Origin: Planctomycetota bacterium
GTDB lineage: Bacteria; Planctomycetota; UBA1135; UBA2386
Assembly (NCBI GenBank): GCA_016716265.1
Contig: JADJWQ010000002.1
Span: 953,001 to 1,017,000 of the forward strand
Length of the DNA: 64,000 nt
Reading direction: 5' to 3'
In this document: positions 34,341 through 43,891 of the stretch, in pieces
How positions within the stretch are numbered: position 1 is the stretch's first letter
Layout of the letters: each line of letters starts with the position of its first letter
Translations under genes and position numbers: made by a program
Notes under the pieces: model-generated
Told to the model about the DNA's origin: nothing
The model's database searches: none
What the model saw: the letters and a program-made list of their open reading frames with translations, nothing else

Positions 34341-35746
34341 TGGCGCACGATCCGACCAACCGCTCTGCATTCGCTGGGCCCCTGTTCCTGACCGTCGTCA
34401 CCGGGCTCATGGCCCTGTCTGGTTGCGGGCCGGCAGCCGGCACCTCCCCTGACGAGGCCAATCCACAAGGTGACGAGCACTCAGCCGAAGTGCACATGGA
34501 CGAAGTGCAGCGTCAATCCGCTGGAATCGAGACCACCGTCGCAGCGGCAGCGCCCATCGAGGAGACGATGCACCTCGTCGCCCGTGTGGCCAGCAACGAA
34601 GACAGGATCTTCCATGTCACACCGCCGATTCCGGGGATCGTCCAGGCGATCCACAAAGGCCTCGGCGATGCCGTGAAGGCCGGCGATCCGCTCGTCGAGA
34701 TCTGGAGCGTCGAACTGGGCAACGCTACCAGTTCCTGGCTGAAGGCGCGGGCGTCCGTCAGCGCCGCTGAAGAGACGCTCGCCAAGTCCAAGCAGCTGTT
34801 CGCGCAGCGGCTCGAGACGCTCACGAGTGTTCTCGACGGCGAGATCCGGGTTGCGCGCAAGATCTACGAGCGCGAAGACGAACTGCAGCAGAAAGCGATC
34901 GCCACGATCCGACCGTTCCTGGAGGCCGACAAGGAACTGCAGCGGGCGTTGCTCGCCAAGGACCGCGAACTGACCACTCTGGCAGCCGAACGCGACACAC
35001 GCCTTCTCGATCTCGAGGTGGTCCTGCGCGAAGCACGCATCGAGGAGGTTGCAGCCAGGGAACGATTGCGGGCGCTGGGGCTGGAGGATGCAGCAATCGA
35101 GACCTTGGCCAAGCCAGGTCAACGGCACGGCAGCCTGGTGCTGCGAGCCCCGGGAGACGGCGTCGTGCTCGAACGCCACGTGACTAGGAACGAACACGTC
35201 GGCACCGAGGACGCACTGTTCGTGATCCACGACCTGTCGACCGTCTGGGTCCTCGCGTCCGCCTACGAAAAGGACCTAGCACGGCTGCGACCACGGCAGA
35301 AGGCCTACGTGCATGTCGATGCCCTGCCGGGCGCCGAGCTGACCGGCGAGGTTGCGCTGATCGACTACCGCATCGCGGCCGCCACGCGAACTTCCGCCGT
35401 TCGGATCGTGCTTCCCAATGGCCCCCTGGAAGGTTGGCCGATCGACCTGCCGCTGCGGCCTGGGATGTTCGGCGAGGTGGAGATCGTCGTCGAGTCCCGC
35501 ACCGGCCGCGTCGTCCTGCCCGAGGCCGCGATCGTGCACGAGGGTGAGGAGAACTTCGTCTTCGTCCAGACTCCGGGCGAGGATGGCTCGTACCAGCGCC
35601 GACCCGTGCAGGTGCGAGCAGGCGCCCACGACCTCGTGGAGATCGTGACCGGCGTCGACCCTGCCGAGACCGTCGTGATCGCAGGCACGTTCGCGCTGAA
35701 GTCGCTGGCGCGCAGCGAGGAACTCGGCGAAGGCGATGAGCACTGA
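34340..35746 (+). CDS. czcB: RND efflux periplasmic adaptor (CzcB/CusB-like)
   Basis: A 468-residue membrane-fusion protein. The lipobox FLTVVTGLMALSGC anchors it to the inner membrane. Next come a barrel-sandwich lipoyl half (PPIPGIVQAIHKGLGDAVKA), a long coiled-coil hairpin (about 130-245), the second lipoyl half (LRAPGDGVVLERHVTRNEHV) and a C-terminal membrane-proximal domain. It bridges the inner-membrane pump and the outer-membrane channel. Its ATG is part of a TGATG overlap with the TolC gene. Confidence 0.9.
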   Translation: MAHDPTNRSAFAGPLFLTVVTGLMALSGCGPAAGTSPDEANPQGDEHSAEVHMDEVQRQSAGIETTVAAAAPIEETMHLVARVASNEDRIFHVTPPIPGIVQAIHKGLGDAVKAGDPLVEIWSVELGNATSSWLKARASVSAAEETLAKSKQLFAQRLETLTSVLDGEIRVARKIYEREDELQQKAIATIRPFLEADKELQRALLAKDRELTTLAAERDTRLLDLEVVLREARIEEVAARERLRALGLEDAAIETLAKPGQRHGSLVLRAPGDGVVLERHVTRNEHVGTEDALFVIHDLSTVWVLASAYEKDLARLRPRQKAYVHVDALPGAELTGEVALIDYRIAAATRTSAVRIVLPNGPLEGWPIDLPLRPGMFGEVEIVVESRTGRVVLPEAAIVHEGEENFVFVQTPGEDGSYQRRPVQVRAGAHDLVEIVTGVDPAETVVIAGTFALKSLARSEELGEGDEH

Positions 35747-35762
35747 GAGCGGAGGCTCAACC

Positions 35763-38700
35763 ATGATCAATCGCATCGTCGACTTCTCGCTGAACAACCG
35801 CTTTCTCGTCGTCACCCTGTGGCTGCTCGTGATCGTCCTGGGGATCCGCGCCCTGCGCCAGCTCCCGATCGACGCCGTCCCCGACGTGACCAACGTGCAG
35901 GTCCAGGTCCTGACCAACAGCCCAGGCCTCGCTCCCGAAGAAGTCGAGCGCTTCATCACGTTCCCCGTCGAGACCGCGATGAGCGGCCTGCCCCGCGTGG
36001 AGGAGATCCGCTCGGTATCCAAGTTCGGCCTGTCTGCCGTGACGGTCGTCTTCGAGGAGGACTCCGACATCTACTGGTGCCGCCAGCTGGTCGGCGAGAG
36101 GCTCACCGACGCCAGGGATGCCATTCCCGAGGGCTATGGCGAACCGGAGATGGCGCCGATCTCGACTGGACTCGGCGAGATCTACCAGTTCGAGGTGCGC
36201 GGCGACGGCTACTCGCCGATGGACCTGCGAACGATCCTGGACTGGAACATCGCCTATCAGCTCCGCACCGTGCCCGGAGTCGTCGAGGTCAACGCCTTCG
36301 GCGGCGAGCTGAAGACCTACCAGATCACGCTCGACTCGGAGTCGCTGACTGCGCGGGGCCTCACCGCCTCCGATGTGTTCGAGGCCGTGCGCCGGAACAA
36401 CCAGAACGTCGGCGGCGGCTACATCGAGCACGCAGGCGAGCAGTATCTGATCCGCGGCGAGGGCCTGATCGCCGGGCTTCCCGACCTCGCCAACGTGGTC
36501 GTCGGCCACGGCGAGGAGGGCACGCCGATCTACGTCAGCAACGTCGGCAAGGTCGAATTCGCGCCGATGATCCGGCAAGGGGCGCTGACCCGCGACGGCG
36601 TCCGGGAGGGGGTAGTCGGCGTCGTCATGATGCTGATCGGCGCGAACTCGCGGACTGTTGCCCAGGCCGTGCACGAGAAAGTGCAACAGATCGAGAAGAC
36701 CCTCCCCCGCGGGGTCACCATCGACACCTTCTATGACCGCACCGACCTCGTGGACCGCACGATCCGCACGGTCGCCTGGAACCTCATGGAAGGCGGCGCG
36801 CTCGTCGTCATCGTGCTCCTGCTGCTCCTAGGAAGCCTGCGCGGTGGCCTCATCGTCGCCGCCGCGATCCCGGTCTCGATGATCGCAGCCTTCATCGGGA
36901 TGCAACAGGCCGGCGTATCGGGCAACCTGATGTCGCTCGGCGCGATCGACTTCGGTCTGATCGTCGACGGTTCCGTGGTGATGATCGAGAACGTCATCCG
37001 CTACGTGCACAAGCACCGCGACCAAACCGACGTCACTCATCTGGAGAAGGTCCGCCGCGCCTGCCACCAGGTCGCACGGCCAGTGGTGTTCGCAGTCGGG
37101 ATCATCATCATCGTCTACCTTCCGATCCTCGAACTGCGCGGCATCGAAGGGAAGATGTTCCGTCCGATGGCCCTGACCGTCGTATTCGCGCTCGCGGCAT
37201 CGCTGCTCTGCGCTCTGACCCTGATGCCGGTGCTGGCGACGCTGCTCCTGCGGAAGCCCGCCGAGAAGACGCCTTGGCTGTTCCGGCTGGCCAGGCGAGT
37301 CTACGTTCCAGCGCTGGCCTTCCTGTCGACCCGCCCGAGGCGCACGGCAGGAGTCGCGGCTGCGGCGCTTGCCGTCAGCCTCGCCATCGCACCGTTTCTC
37401 GGGGCCGAGTTCATCCCGCGCCTCGACGAGGGTGCGATCTCGATGCAGATCTGGCGCCTGCCGAGCATCTCGCTGGAACAGTCGAACGAGCTGAGCCTCA
37501 AGGCCGAGAAGGTGGCGATGTCGTTTCCCGAAGTCGCGACCGTCGTGTCGCGCACGGGGCGCCCTGAGATCGCCACCGATCCCATGGGAGTCGAGGTGAG
37601 CGACACCTACTTGATGCTCAAGCCGAGGAGAACCTGGCGCTTCGGCAGCCGCGACGAGTTGATCGCCGCGCTGGATGAGCAGCTGCGCGACCGCGTCCCC
37701 GGCGCGGTGTTCAGCTATTCGCAGCCCATCGAACTGCGCGTGCAGGAGTTGATCGCAGGTGTGCGCTCAGACATCGCAGCCAAGATCTTCGCGGCCGGCG
37801 GTGACTTGGACCAGATGAAGGACATCGCCGATCGGGTTGCTGCGGTGATGCGCCGCGTGCCCGGGCTCGAAGAGGTCAAGGCGGAGCAGACCGTGGGTCT
37901 CCCGACCGTACGCATCCAGCTCGACCGCCAGGCCATCGCCAGACTCGGGATCAACGCACGTGATGTGCTCGACGTCGTGGAGGCCGTCGGTGGCAAGCCG
38001 CTCGGGACCGTGTTTGAGGACCAGAAGCGATTCTTCGTGCAAGCAAGGTTCGACCCCGCGGTTCGTGCCGACCTCCACCACATCGGCGAACTGAGGGTGG
38101 CCGCGGCGGGACAGGCAGGCAGTTCCGACCGCGTGCTCGTTCCGCTGGCACAGGTCGCGGACATCCGGCTCGAGACCGGACCAGCACAGATCAGCCGGGA
38201 GAAGACGAGCCGGCGCATCACGGTGGAAGCCAACGTGCGCGGTCGCGACCTCGCATCCGCAGTTGCGGAAGCCGGCCGAAGGGTCGCGGAGAGAGTCAAG
38301 CTGCCGCCCGGGTGGAGCATCGAATGGGGCGGCCAGTTCGAGAATCTGCAGGAAGCCGCTGAGCGGCTGTCGATTCTCGTGCCGCTCGCGCTGTTCCTGA
38401 TCTTCGTGCTGCTCTACACGACGTTCTCGTCGGCAAAGCTGGCGGCGCTCATCTACCTGAACGTACCTCTTGCTGCCACGGGTGGCATCTTCGCGCTGGC
38501 GCTTCGCGGCTACCCCTTCTCGATCTCGGCCGCCGTGGGCTTCATCGCCCTATTCGGCGTTGCAGTGCTGAACGGGGTGGTGCTGGTTTCCCGGCTCGTC
38601 GAGTTGCGCAAGGCCGGTGTCGCAGCAGGCGATGCCGCGCGGGAGGCCGCATTGGCGCGGCTGCGCCCGGTCCTGATGACCGCCATGGTCGCTGCCCTAG

Positions 38701-38897
38701 GCTTCGTTCCGATGGCGCTCGCGACCAGTGCGGGTGCTGAGGTGCAGCGGCCTCTCGCCACCGTGGTCATCGGCGGCCTGGTGAGCGCAACGTTCCTGAC
38801 GTTGCTTGTCCTACCGTCGGTGTACCCCTGGTTCGGCAAGCCGAAGCAGGGCCAAGATGCCGAACAACGCATTCCCGATGACGTCAAGGAAGACTGA
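35763..38897 (+). CDS. czcA: Heavy-metal RND pump (CzcA-type)
   Basis: A 1,044-residue inner-membrane proton-driven exporter with 12 predicted membrane helices and two large periplasmic loops. The metal/proton relay motif DFGLIVDGSVVMIEN (about residues 396-410) follows the zinc/cobalt/cadmium pattern of CzcA, with paired Asp and Glu. Other landmarks are PDVTNVQVQV near the start and GVAVLNGVVLVSRL in the second half. GGAGG 8 bases upstream fixes ATG 35763 rather than ATG 35736. The Met triad typical of copper/silver CusA was not seen, so zinc, cadmium or cobalt is more likely. Confidence 0.92.
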   Translation: MINRIVDFSLNNRFLVVTLWLLVIVLGIRALRQLPIDAVPDVTNVQVQVLTNSPGLAPEEVERFITFPVETAMSGLPRVEEIRSVSKFGLSAVTVVFEEDSDIYWCRQLVGERLTDARDAIPEGYGEPEMAPISTGLGEIYQFEVRGDGYSPMDLRTILDWNIAYQLRTVPGVVEVNAFGGELKTYQITLDSESLTARGLTASDVFEAVRRNNQNVGGGYIEHAGEQYLIRGEGLIAGLPDLANVVVGHGEEGTPIYVSNVGKVEFAPMIRQGALTRDGVREGVVGVVMMLIGANSRTVAQAVHEKVQQIEKTLPRGVTIDTFYDRTDLVDRTIRTVAWNLMEGGALVVIVLLLLLGSLRGGLIVAAAIPVSMIAAFIGMQQAGVSGNLMSLGAIDFGLIVDGSVVMIENVIRYVHKHRDQTDVTHLEKVRRACHQVARPVVFAVGIIIIVYLPILELRGIEGKMFRPMALTVVFALAASLLCALTLMPVLATLLLRKPAEKTPWLFRLARRVYVPALAFLSTRPRRTAGVAAAALAVSLAIAPFLGAEFIPRLDEGAISMQIWRLPSISLEQSNELSLKAEKVAMSFPEVATVVSRTGRPEIATDPMGVEVSDTYLMLKPRRTWRFGSRDELIAALDEQLRDRVPGAVFSYSQPIELRVQELIAGVRSDIAAKIFAAGGDLDQMKDIADRVAAVMRRVPGLEEVKAEQTVGLPTVRIQLDRQAIARLGINARDVLDVVEAVGGKPLGTVFEDQKRFFVQARFDPAVRADLHHIGELRVAAAGQAGSSDRVLVPLAQVADIRLETGPAQISREKTSRRITVEANVRGRDLASAVAEAGRRVAERVKLPPGWSIEWGGQFENLQEAAERLSILVPLALFLIFVLLYTTFSSAKLAALIYLNVPLAATGGIFALALRGYPFSISAAVGFIALFGVAVLNGVVLVSRLVELRKAGVAAGDAAREAALARLRPVLMTAMVAALGFVPMALATSAGAEVQRPLATVVIGGLVSATFLTLLVLPSVYPWFGKPKQGQDAEQRIPDDVKED

Positions 38898-38898
38898 C

Positions 38899-39240
38899 AT
38901 GTCCCCATCCCGGAGCAAGCTGCTGTCGCTCGCGCTACTGGTCGCCGCACTTGGCTCTAGCTGCAAGGCGCCGTCGGCCGTAGTGGAGATGCCCTGTCCG
39001 AAGTGTCGGTCCTTCATCGACCAGGAGCTGACGGTGCGACGCTCTGGGCGTCACTACTCGACCACGACGAGGTTGCCTCGTCAGTTCGAGTGCTCGAACT
39101 GCGGGAGCGTGCAGCTCTACCCCGACGGAACGGGTTGGGCCATTCGCTGCCCGGTGTGGGCTCCAGAGGGTCGCCGGTGCGGGGGTGATGCAACGGATCG
39201 CAAGACGCTTCCTGGCAATGAGGGCCACGAATCCAGGTGA
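38899..39240 (+). CDS. Lipoprotein with two CxxC motifs
   Basis: A 113-residue predicted lipoprotein: signal LLSLALLVAALGSSC, then CPKC, CSNC and a third region with Cys at RCPVW and RRCGG. The paired CxxC motifs look like a zinc ribbon and probably bind metal outside the cytoplasm. ATG 38899 is one base after the CzcA stop, so it is part of the efflux operon. It resembles the Cys-rich lipoprotein at 51433-51759 in design. Exact function unknown. Confidence 0.7.
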   Translation: MSPSRSKLLSLALLVAALGSSCKAPSAVVEMPCPKCRSFIDQELTVRRSGRHYSTTTRLPRQFECSNCGSVQLYPDGTGWAIRCPVWAPEGRRCGGDATDRKTLPGNEGHESR

Positions 39241-39404
39241 AGCCGCTGAGTCGAGCCGCCTACATTTCCATGACCCCCGTCCAGACCATGAGCAGGCGAA
39301 CTGCGTGGCCGCGCCATGCCATCGTCCTGTCACCAAGATGCCCAAACGCCATGCATTGGCGGCGCCACGCCTGGGTCGTAGGCGGAGGCCATGACGACGC
39401 CTGA
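39237..39404 (+). CDS. Possible 55-residue small protein between lipoprotein and P1B ATPase
   Basis: A short frame from GTG 39237, inside a GTGA overlap with the lipoprotein stop, to TGA 39404, 14 bases into the ATPase gene. It fills the gap exactly, which favours a real coupled gene. Residues include CPNAMHWRRHAWVVGGGHDD, whose His/Cys content fits the metal context. There is no known homologue by eye, and it could be chance. Confidence 0.35.
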   Translation: MKPLSRAAYISMTPVQTMSRRTAWPRHAIVLSPRCPNAMHWRRHAWVVGGGHDDA

Positions 39405-41544
39405 TAGCCCCGGTGCGGTCCGACACTTCGCAGTCGATGGCATGGACTGCGCCGAGGAGGTGGCGACGCTTCGCGACGTGTTGCGCAACCTGCTGCCTCC
39501 CGATCAAGTCGGATTCGATCTTCTGAACGGCCGCATCTCGGTACCAGCGCGTATTCCCACCTCGCAGGTCGTGATGGCTGTAGCCGCAACGGGAATGCGC
39601 GCCGTGCCGTGGAACGAGCGCGAGGCTCCAGACAGGTCGCGACGCAGACTGTCGGGCCGCGCGTGGTTGGTGCTAGCGAGCGGCCTCGCGACCGGAACGG
39701 GGTTCCTGGTCCACGCATGGTTCGCGGGTCTCGGTGCCGCGACGAGGACCGACACGCCCACCGGTATGCCCTGGCTGGCACGTGGCGCGTATGGCGCCGC
39801 GGTTGCCGTCGGAATGTGGGTGGTCGTGCCAAAGGCCTGCTATGCGTTGCGTCGCCTGCGGCCGGATATGAACCTGCTGATGACGATCGCGGTGTCCGGA
39901 GCAATCGCGATCGGCGAGTGGTTCGAAGCGGCGACGGTTGCCTTCCTGTTCGCACTCTCGCTGGCGCTGGAGGGTTGGAGCGTCGGTCGCGCTCGGCGAG
40001 CTGTCGCCGCACTGATGAAACTGGCGCCGGATCGAGTGCGCATCGTGACCGAGGACACCGCCGAGGTCGTGGTCGATCCTGGTGAAGTCGAGCCGGGATC
40101 GCGATTCCGCGTGCGGCCGGGCGAACGGATCGGCCTCGACGGCTCGATCGTGCGCGGTGCGACCGAGGTCGATGAGGCGCCGATCACCGGTGAATCGTTG
40201 CCGGTTCCGAAGGAGGTCGGCAGCACGGTGTTCGCCGGCACGATCAACGGCTCAGGCGTGATCGACGTGGTTTCGACACGACCTGCCGGCGAGACGACGC
40301 TGGCTCGGATTGTGCGGCAGGTCGGCGAGGCTCAGGCGCAACGCTCGGTCGCCGAGCAGTGGGTCGAGCGGTTCGCCCGCATCTACACCCCGTCGATTCT
40401 GGCTCTGGCCTTGGCTGTCGCCGTGCTTCCGCCTGTCCTTGGCCACGAATGGTCGGATTGTCTCTATCGGGCGCTCGTGCTGTTGGTGATCGGATGTCCT
40501 TGCGCGCTCGTGATCGCCACCCCGGTGGCCGTCGTGGCGTCCCTGGCCGCGGCCGCCCGTCACGGTGTTCTGCTCAAGAGCGGGCGAGTGGTCGAGGTGC
40601 CGTCACGTCTTGAGGTGGTTGCACTCGACAAGACAGGCACCGTCACCGAAGGGCGCCCACGAGTCGTGGGAATCGTACCTCTGGCGGATCACGACGAACC
40701 AGCATTGCTGGCGCGAGCGGCGGCGCTCGCAGCTGACTCCCTCCACCCAATCGCACAGGCAGTGCTCGCGCACGCCAGGGCGGCCGGGGTCCCCGTCCGC
40801 GCTGCCACGGACGTAGTGGCCATCCAGGGCAAGGGAGTGGAAGGGCGAATAGACGGGCGCCGGTTCTGGCTCGGGTCGCATCGGTTCCTCGAGGAGCGCG
40901 GACAGGAGACTGCGGAAGTGCACCAGCGCCTCGAAGAACTCGCGCGCACCGGCCGGACGATCGTGGTGGTCGGCAACGACGCTCACGTCTGCGGCTTCGT
41001 GGCCGTGGTTGACCGGGTGCGGACGGAGTCAGCAGCAGCCATCGCGGCGCTGAAGCGCTTGGGCATCTCTCGCGTCGTTTTGCTGAGCGGTGACAACCGA
41101 AGGACAGCCGAGATTGTCGGAGAGGAGACCGGTGTCGATGAAGTCCACGCAGAACTCCTGCCCGAGGACAAGGTGCGGGTCGTGACCGAGATCGAAACCG
41201 AGTTCGGTCCCACCGCGATGGTGGGCGATGGTGTCAACGACGCTCCTGCGCTGGCGCGCGCGTCGATGGGCGTTGCGATGGGCGCGGCAGGGACCGATGC
41301 GGCAATCGAGACTGCCGACGTGGCCCTGATGGGAGACGATCTCGGCAAGCTGCCTTGGCTGATCGAACACTCTCGTGCCACCCTGACCGTGATCCGTGCC
41401 AACGCGATTCTGGCACTCGGAATCAAGGCCGTGTTCGTGCTATTGACGTTCTCTGGGATGGCATCACTCTGGGGTGCAATAGTAGCGGACATGGGAGCGT
41501 CGTTGCTTGTAGTCGCCAACGCGATGCGACTGTTGCGCAGGTGA
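39391..41544 (+). CDS. P1B-type heavy-metal ATPase (Zn/Cd/Pb-like)
   Basis: A 717-residue ATP-driven exporter. The N-terminal HMA domain has GMDCAEE (Cys20). The membrane metal site is CPC at about 369-371, the phosphorylated Asp is in DKTGT near 413, and GDGVNDAPAL marks the hinge. The last membrane helix contains WGAIVADMGASLLVVANAMR, whose Asp is typical of zinc/cadmium pumps. GGAGG lies just upstream of ATG 39391. It follows the CzcCBA genes and would move metal to the periplasm for RND export. Confidence 0.93.
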   Translation: MTTPDSPGAVRHFAVDGMDCAEEVATLRDVLRNLLPPDQVGFDLLNGRISVPARIPTSQVVMAVAATGMRAVPWNEREAPDRSRRRLSGRAWLVLASGLATGTGFLVHAWFAGLGAATRTDTPTGMPWLARGAYGAAVAVGMWVVVPKACYALRRLRPDMNLLMTIAVSGAIAIGEWFEAATVAFLFALSLALEGWSVGRARRAVAALMKLAPDRVRIVTEDTAEVVVDPGEVEPGSRFRVRPGERIGLDGSIVRGATEVDEAPITGESLPVPKEVGSTVFAGTINGSGVIDVVSTRPAGETTLARIVRQVGEAQAQRSVAEQWVERFARIYTPSILALALAVAVLPPVLGHEWSDCLYRALVLLVIGCPCALVIATPVAVVASLAAAARHGVLLKSGRVVEVPSRLEVVALDKTGTVTEGRPRVVGIVPLADHDEPALLARAAALAADSLHPIAQAVLAHARAAGVPVRAATDVVAIQGKGVEGRIDGRRFWLGSHRFLEERGQETAEVHQRLEELARTGRTIVVVGNDAHVCGFVAVVDRVRTESAAAIAALKRLGISRVVLLSGDNRRTAEIVGEETGVDEVHAELLPEDKVRVVTEIETEFGPTAMVGDGVNDAPALARASMGVAMGAAGTDAAIETADVALMGDDLGKLPWLIEHSRATLTVIRANAILALGIKAVFVLLTFSGMASLWGAIVADMGASLLVVANAMRLLRR

Positions 41545-41585
41545 GCGGCCGGTCTCCCATCGGTGCGCCACCGCCCAGGCCCGCC

Positions 41586-41885
41586 TCACGAAACCTCGAT
41601 CACGCGATTCATGGTTCCGTGGTCGTTCGGGACGCACTTCGGGCAGTCGCGAGCGTCCCCACGACAGTCCGGCTCGCAGCACCACTGACCGTCGACGATG
41701 AACTTGAACTCGTGATGCCCCGTGGGCAGTTCCAGCGCCACGCTCCATGTACCGTCGTCTGCGCGCTTCAACTGGGTCGCGTCCTGATGCCAGTTGTTGA
41801 ACGTCCCGGCGACGAACACCGCCTGCGCCTGAGGTGCGCGGCATGTCAGGGTCGTGGGGGAGATTGTTGGTTTCTGTTTCTTCAT
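41586..41885 (-). CDS. Stand-alone glycogen-binding (CBM48/AMPK1) domain protein
   Basis: A 99-residue protein that is almost entirely a CBM48-like domain: QAVFVAGTFNNWHQDATQLK, then WSVALELPTGHHEFKFIVDG and Trp-Cys-Cys-Glu-Pro. These Trp/Lys/Asn positions bind alpha-glucan in AMPK beta subunits and branching enzymes. A Cys cluster (CRGDARDCPKC) may add metal binding. It would tether a partner to glycogen. It converges on the P1B ATPase and lies 136 bases downstream of the HtrA-like gene's stop. Confidence 0.85.
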   Translation of the reverse strand: MKKQKPTISPTTLTCRAPQAQAVFVAGTFNNWHQDATQLKRADDGTWSVALELPTGHHEFKFIVDGQWCCEPDCRGDARDCPKCVPNDHGTMNRVIEVS

Positions 41886-42021
41886 GACGCTTCCTCGCTA
41901 CTCGGCCCTCGTCCACTCTGGCGAGGGCCACCTCTTGGGTCTTGGTGGTGCGCGGACAGTTGACGGCCGATCACGAGGCTGTTGATCGATCAGGACTGCT
42001 GCGCGCATTCCATCCTCCCGT

Positions 42022-43047
42022 CTACCTGTCGCACGGTCGGATCAGCAGCTCGATGGTCTCCCCACCTCGCAGGACCGACAGGCGCAACTCGGCCTCCGGC
42101 TTCATGCCGCGTAGTTCCGCAACGGCAACCTCCAGTTCTCGTGTACCACCGATCCAGCGACCATCGACGCCTATCACGATGTCTCCGCCGAGGAGCAAGT
42201 CGCGACTGCCGATGCGCACTGGAAGCGCGCCTCCACGTAGGCCCGCGCGGCTTGCCATGGAATCTGGCGAGACCCTTGTCACGAGCAACCCGCAGCGCCC
42301 CCCGGGCACGTTGAGTGCGGCTGCCAGTTCAGCTGGCAGGAACTCGGCCTCGACACCCAACCAGACGGGCGGCTTGTCGAGGAGGTAGCGCCTCGCGGCA
42401 TTGGAGGTCACGGCGAATCCGAGGCCCTCGTTGCCGGCGCCGTTCGTGACGATGTGACACACGATGCCGACGACTCGTCCTCGCAGATCGAACACCGGAC
42501 TGCCAGAGTTCCCCGAGTTGATGGCAGCATCGGTCTGCAGATGCTCGACGAAGCGCATGCTGCCGAGGAACCTCTCGTCCTGACGCCTCGCGCTGACATA
42601 GCCGACGGTCAGGGTGCGCTCGAGATCCATCGGCGCCCCGATCACAAAAACACAGTTGCCAACTCTCACCTCGTCCGAGTCGCCCAGTTCGCCGGGCGTG
42701 ACGCTGCGGGGCAGGTCGCCTTGTACGCGCAGGAGCGCCAGGTCGGCACGAGGCTCCATCGCCCGAATCACGGCGCCTCGACTCGATCCGTCAACGAACT
42801 CAACACGAATGGCGTCCGCTGCTGCCACAACGTGTGCGGCAGTCAGCACCTCTCCAGATGCCGTCAGCACGATCCCCGAACCAACCCGCGTCGCGGGTTC
42901 GAGTCTGGGTATCGCCACGCCACTCAAGCGGGTTCCTGAAGTCCGGATCGTCACGACGCAAGGCGAAACCCTTGCAACGACGTCGGAGAGATCCTGCGCT
43001 GACACCGGAGTGAGCAGGGCCACGAAGACCGCGAGTCTCGTAGGCAT
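42022..43047 (-). CDS. HtrA/DegP-like periplasmic serine protease
   Basis: A 341-residue trypsin-like protease with one PDZ domain. The signal peptide is MPTRLAVFVALLTPVSA. The catalytic triad is visible: His72 in LTAAHVV, Asp102 in RADLALL and Ser181 in INSGNSGSP. The PDZ region (about 245-340) has VSPDSMASRAGLRGGA and GGDIVIGVDGRWIGG. ATG 43047 follows AGGAGG at 5-base spacing. It handles envelope stress, fitting the metal island. It lies 112 bases downstream of the YHS-like gene on the same strand. Confidence 0.9.
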   Translation of the reverse strand: MPTRLAVFVALLTPVSAQDLSDVVARVSPCVVTIRTSGTRLSGVAIPRLEPATRVGSGIVLTASGEVLTAAHVVAAADAIRVEFVDGSSRGAVIRAMEPRADLALLRVQGDLPRSVTPGELGDSDEVRVGNCVFVIGAPMDLERTLTVGYVSARRQDERFLGSMRFVEHLQTDAAINSGNSGSPVFDLRGRVVGIVCHIVTNGAGNEGLGFAVTSNAARRYLLDKPPVWLGVEAEFLPAELAAALNVPGGRCGLLVTRVSPDSMASRAGLRGGALPVRIGSRDLLLGGDIVIGVDGRWIGGTRELEVAVAELRGMKPEAELRLSVLRGGETIELLIRPCDR

Positions 43048-43159
43048 CGGAACCTCCTGTGAACCTCCTTCTCGCCGCCGGACGCAGCGCACCACATCCG
43101 TGCCCTTCGCCGCCGCAGATGAGACCACTGTGGGGATCCCACCCGCGGGTGCAGCTCGT

Positions 43160-43891
43160 CTACTTTCCGTGGCCGACATGACCTTCGGACTGGTGGTGCT
43201 TCGTGGCCGCGTCGATGACTGCAACGAACTTGGCAGGGTCCTTCTCGACGTCCGCTTTGCAATCCTTGCAGCCGAGCCGCAGCAGGCGGCCAGCGATCAC
43301 GACATCGATCGGCTTTCCCATCTCGCCGAGCTTCTCGCCGCTCACCGGACACTCTTTCAGCGGGTAGTCCTTGGCCTGCACCATGACGACGGCCTTGTCG
43401 AGCGCTGCGAGGAACTTCGCCGGCGCCTTGTCGAACTCGGCGCGCTCCTGTTCCGCGCCGAGACGGATGAGCCGGTTGCCGTACACGAACTCGAACGGCT
43501 TCTCCGGCAGGTCCTTGCCGGTGACGAGCGACGTCTTCAGCGGGTAGATCGGCCCCTGGTCGGCAGCGATCTTCGCGTCGAGCTTGGCGAGGCTCTGCTG
43601 GAGGTCCTTCTCGAACTTCTTCGGGCAACCGCCGCAGCAGTAGCGGACTTCACGGCCGTCATAGACCTTGACCATCGGGTCGCCCATCGTGCCGAGTTGC
43701 TTGCCGGAGATAGGGCACGTCGCGAACGGGTAGGCATCCCCGACCCGGGCAGGCTGCTTGGTCGGCGGCGCCGACCGCGGAGCCTCGTGGCCCGTATGCC
43801 CGCCATGACCTTCGTGCTGGGCAAGTGCAACGCCGGAAGCAAGCAGAGCCATCAAGGGGGCCGTGACGAACAGTCGTGCGGTGCGGAACAT
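43160..43891 (-). CDS. Exported YHS/TRASH-like metal-binding protein (copy 1)
   Basis: A 243-residue exported protein: signal MFRTARLFVTAPLMALLASG, a His/Gly-rich segment (HEGHGGHTGHE), then repeated YHS/TRASH-like units. The first unit has CPISGKQLG and YCCGGCPKKFEKD, the second LVTGKDL, and the third CPVSGEKLG and CKDCKADVEKDPAKF. ATG 43891 fits a signal peptide. Its first half at DNA level is about 95% identical to the second copy at 63.3-64 kb. It probably binds copper or other metals in the periplasm. It is the last gene of a long operon. Confidence 0.8.
   Translation of the reverse strand: MFRTARLFVTAPLMALLASGVALAQHEGHGGHTGHEAPRSAPPTKQPARVGDAYPFATCPISGKQLGTMGDPMVKVYDGREVRYCCGGCPKKFEKDLQQSLAKLDAKIAADQGPIYPLKTSLVTGKDLPEKPFEFVYGNRLIRLGAEQERAEFDKAPAKFLAALDKAVVMVQAKDYPLKECPVSGEKLGEMGKPIDVVIAGRLLRLGCKDCKADVEKDPAKFVAVIDAATKHHQSEGHVGHGK
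43471..43753. repeat. Long direct repeat, copy A (partner at 63675-63957)
   Basis: Within the two YHS-like genes, 283 aligned bases differ at about 14 places (counted by eye, roughly 95% identity), in the same orientation and 20,204 bases apart. The rest of the genes are much less alike. This suggests recent duplication or gene conversion, and the repeats could recombine. Confidence 0.75.

Noticed and set aside
42890..42920. Possible duplicate of the tRNA T-arm (GGTTCGAGTC) as an attachment site
   Set aside because: Match is only about ten bases and lies inside the HtrA-like gene; not a tRNA end repeat.
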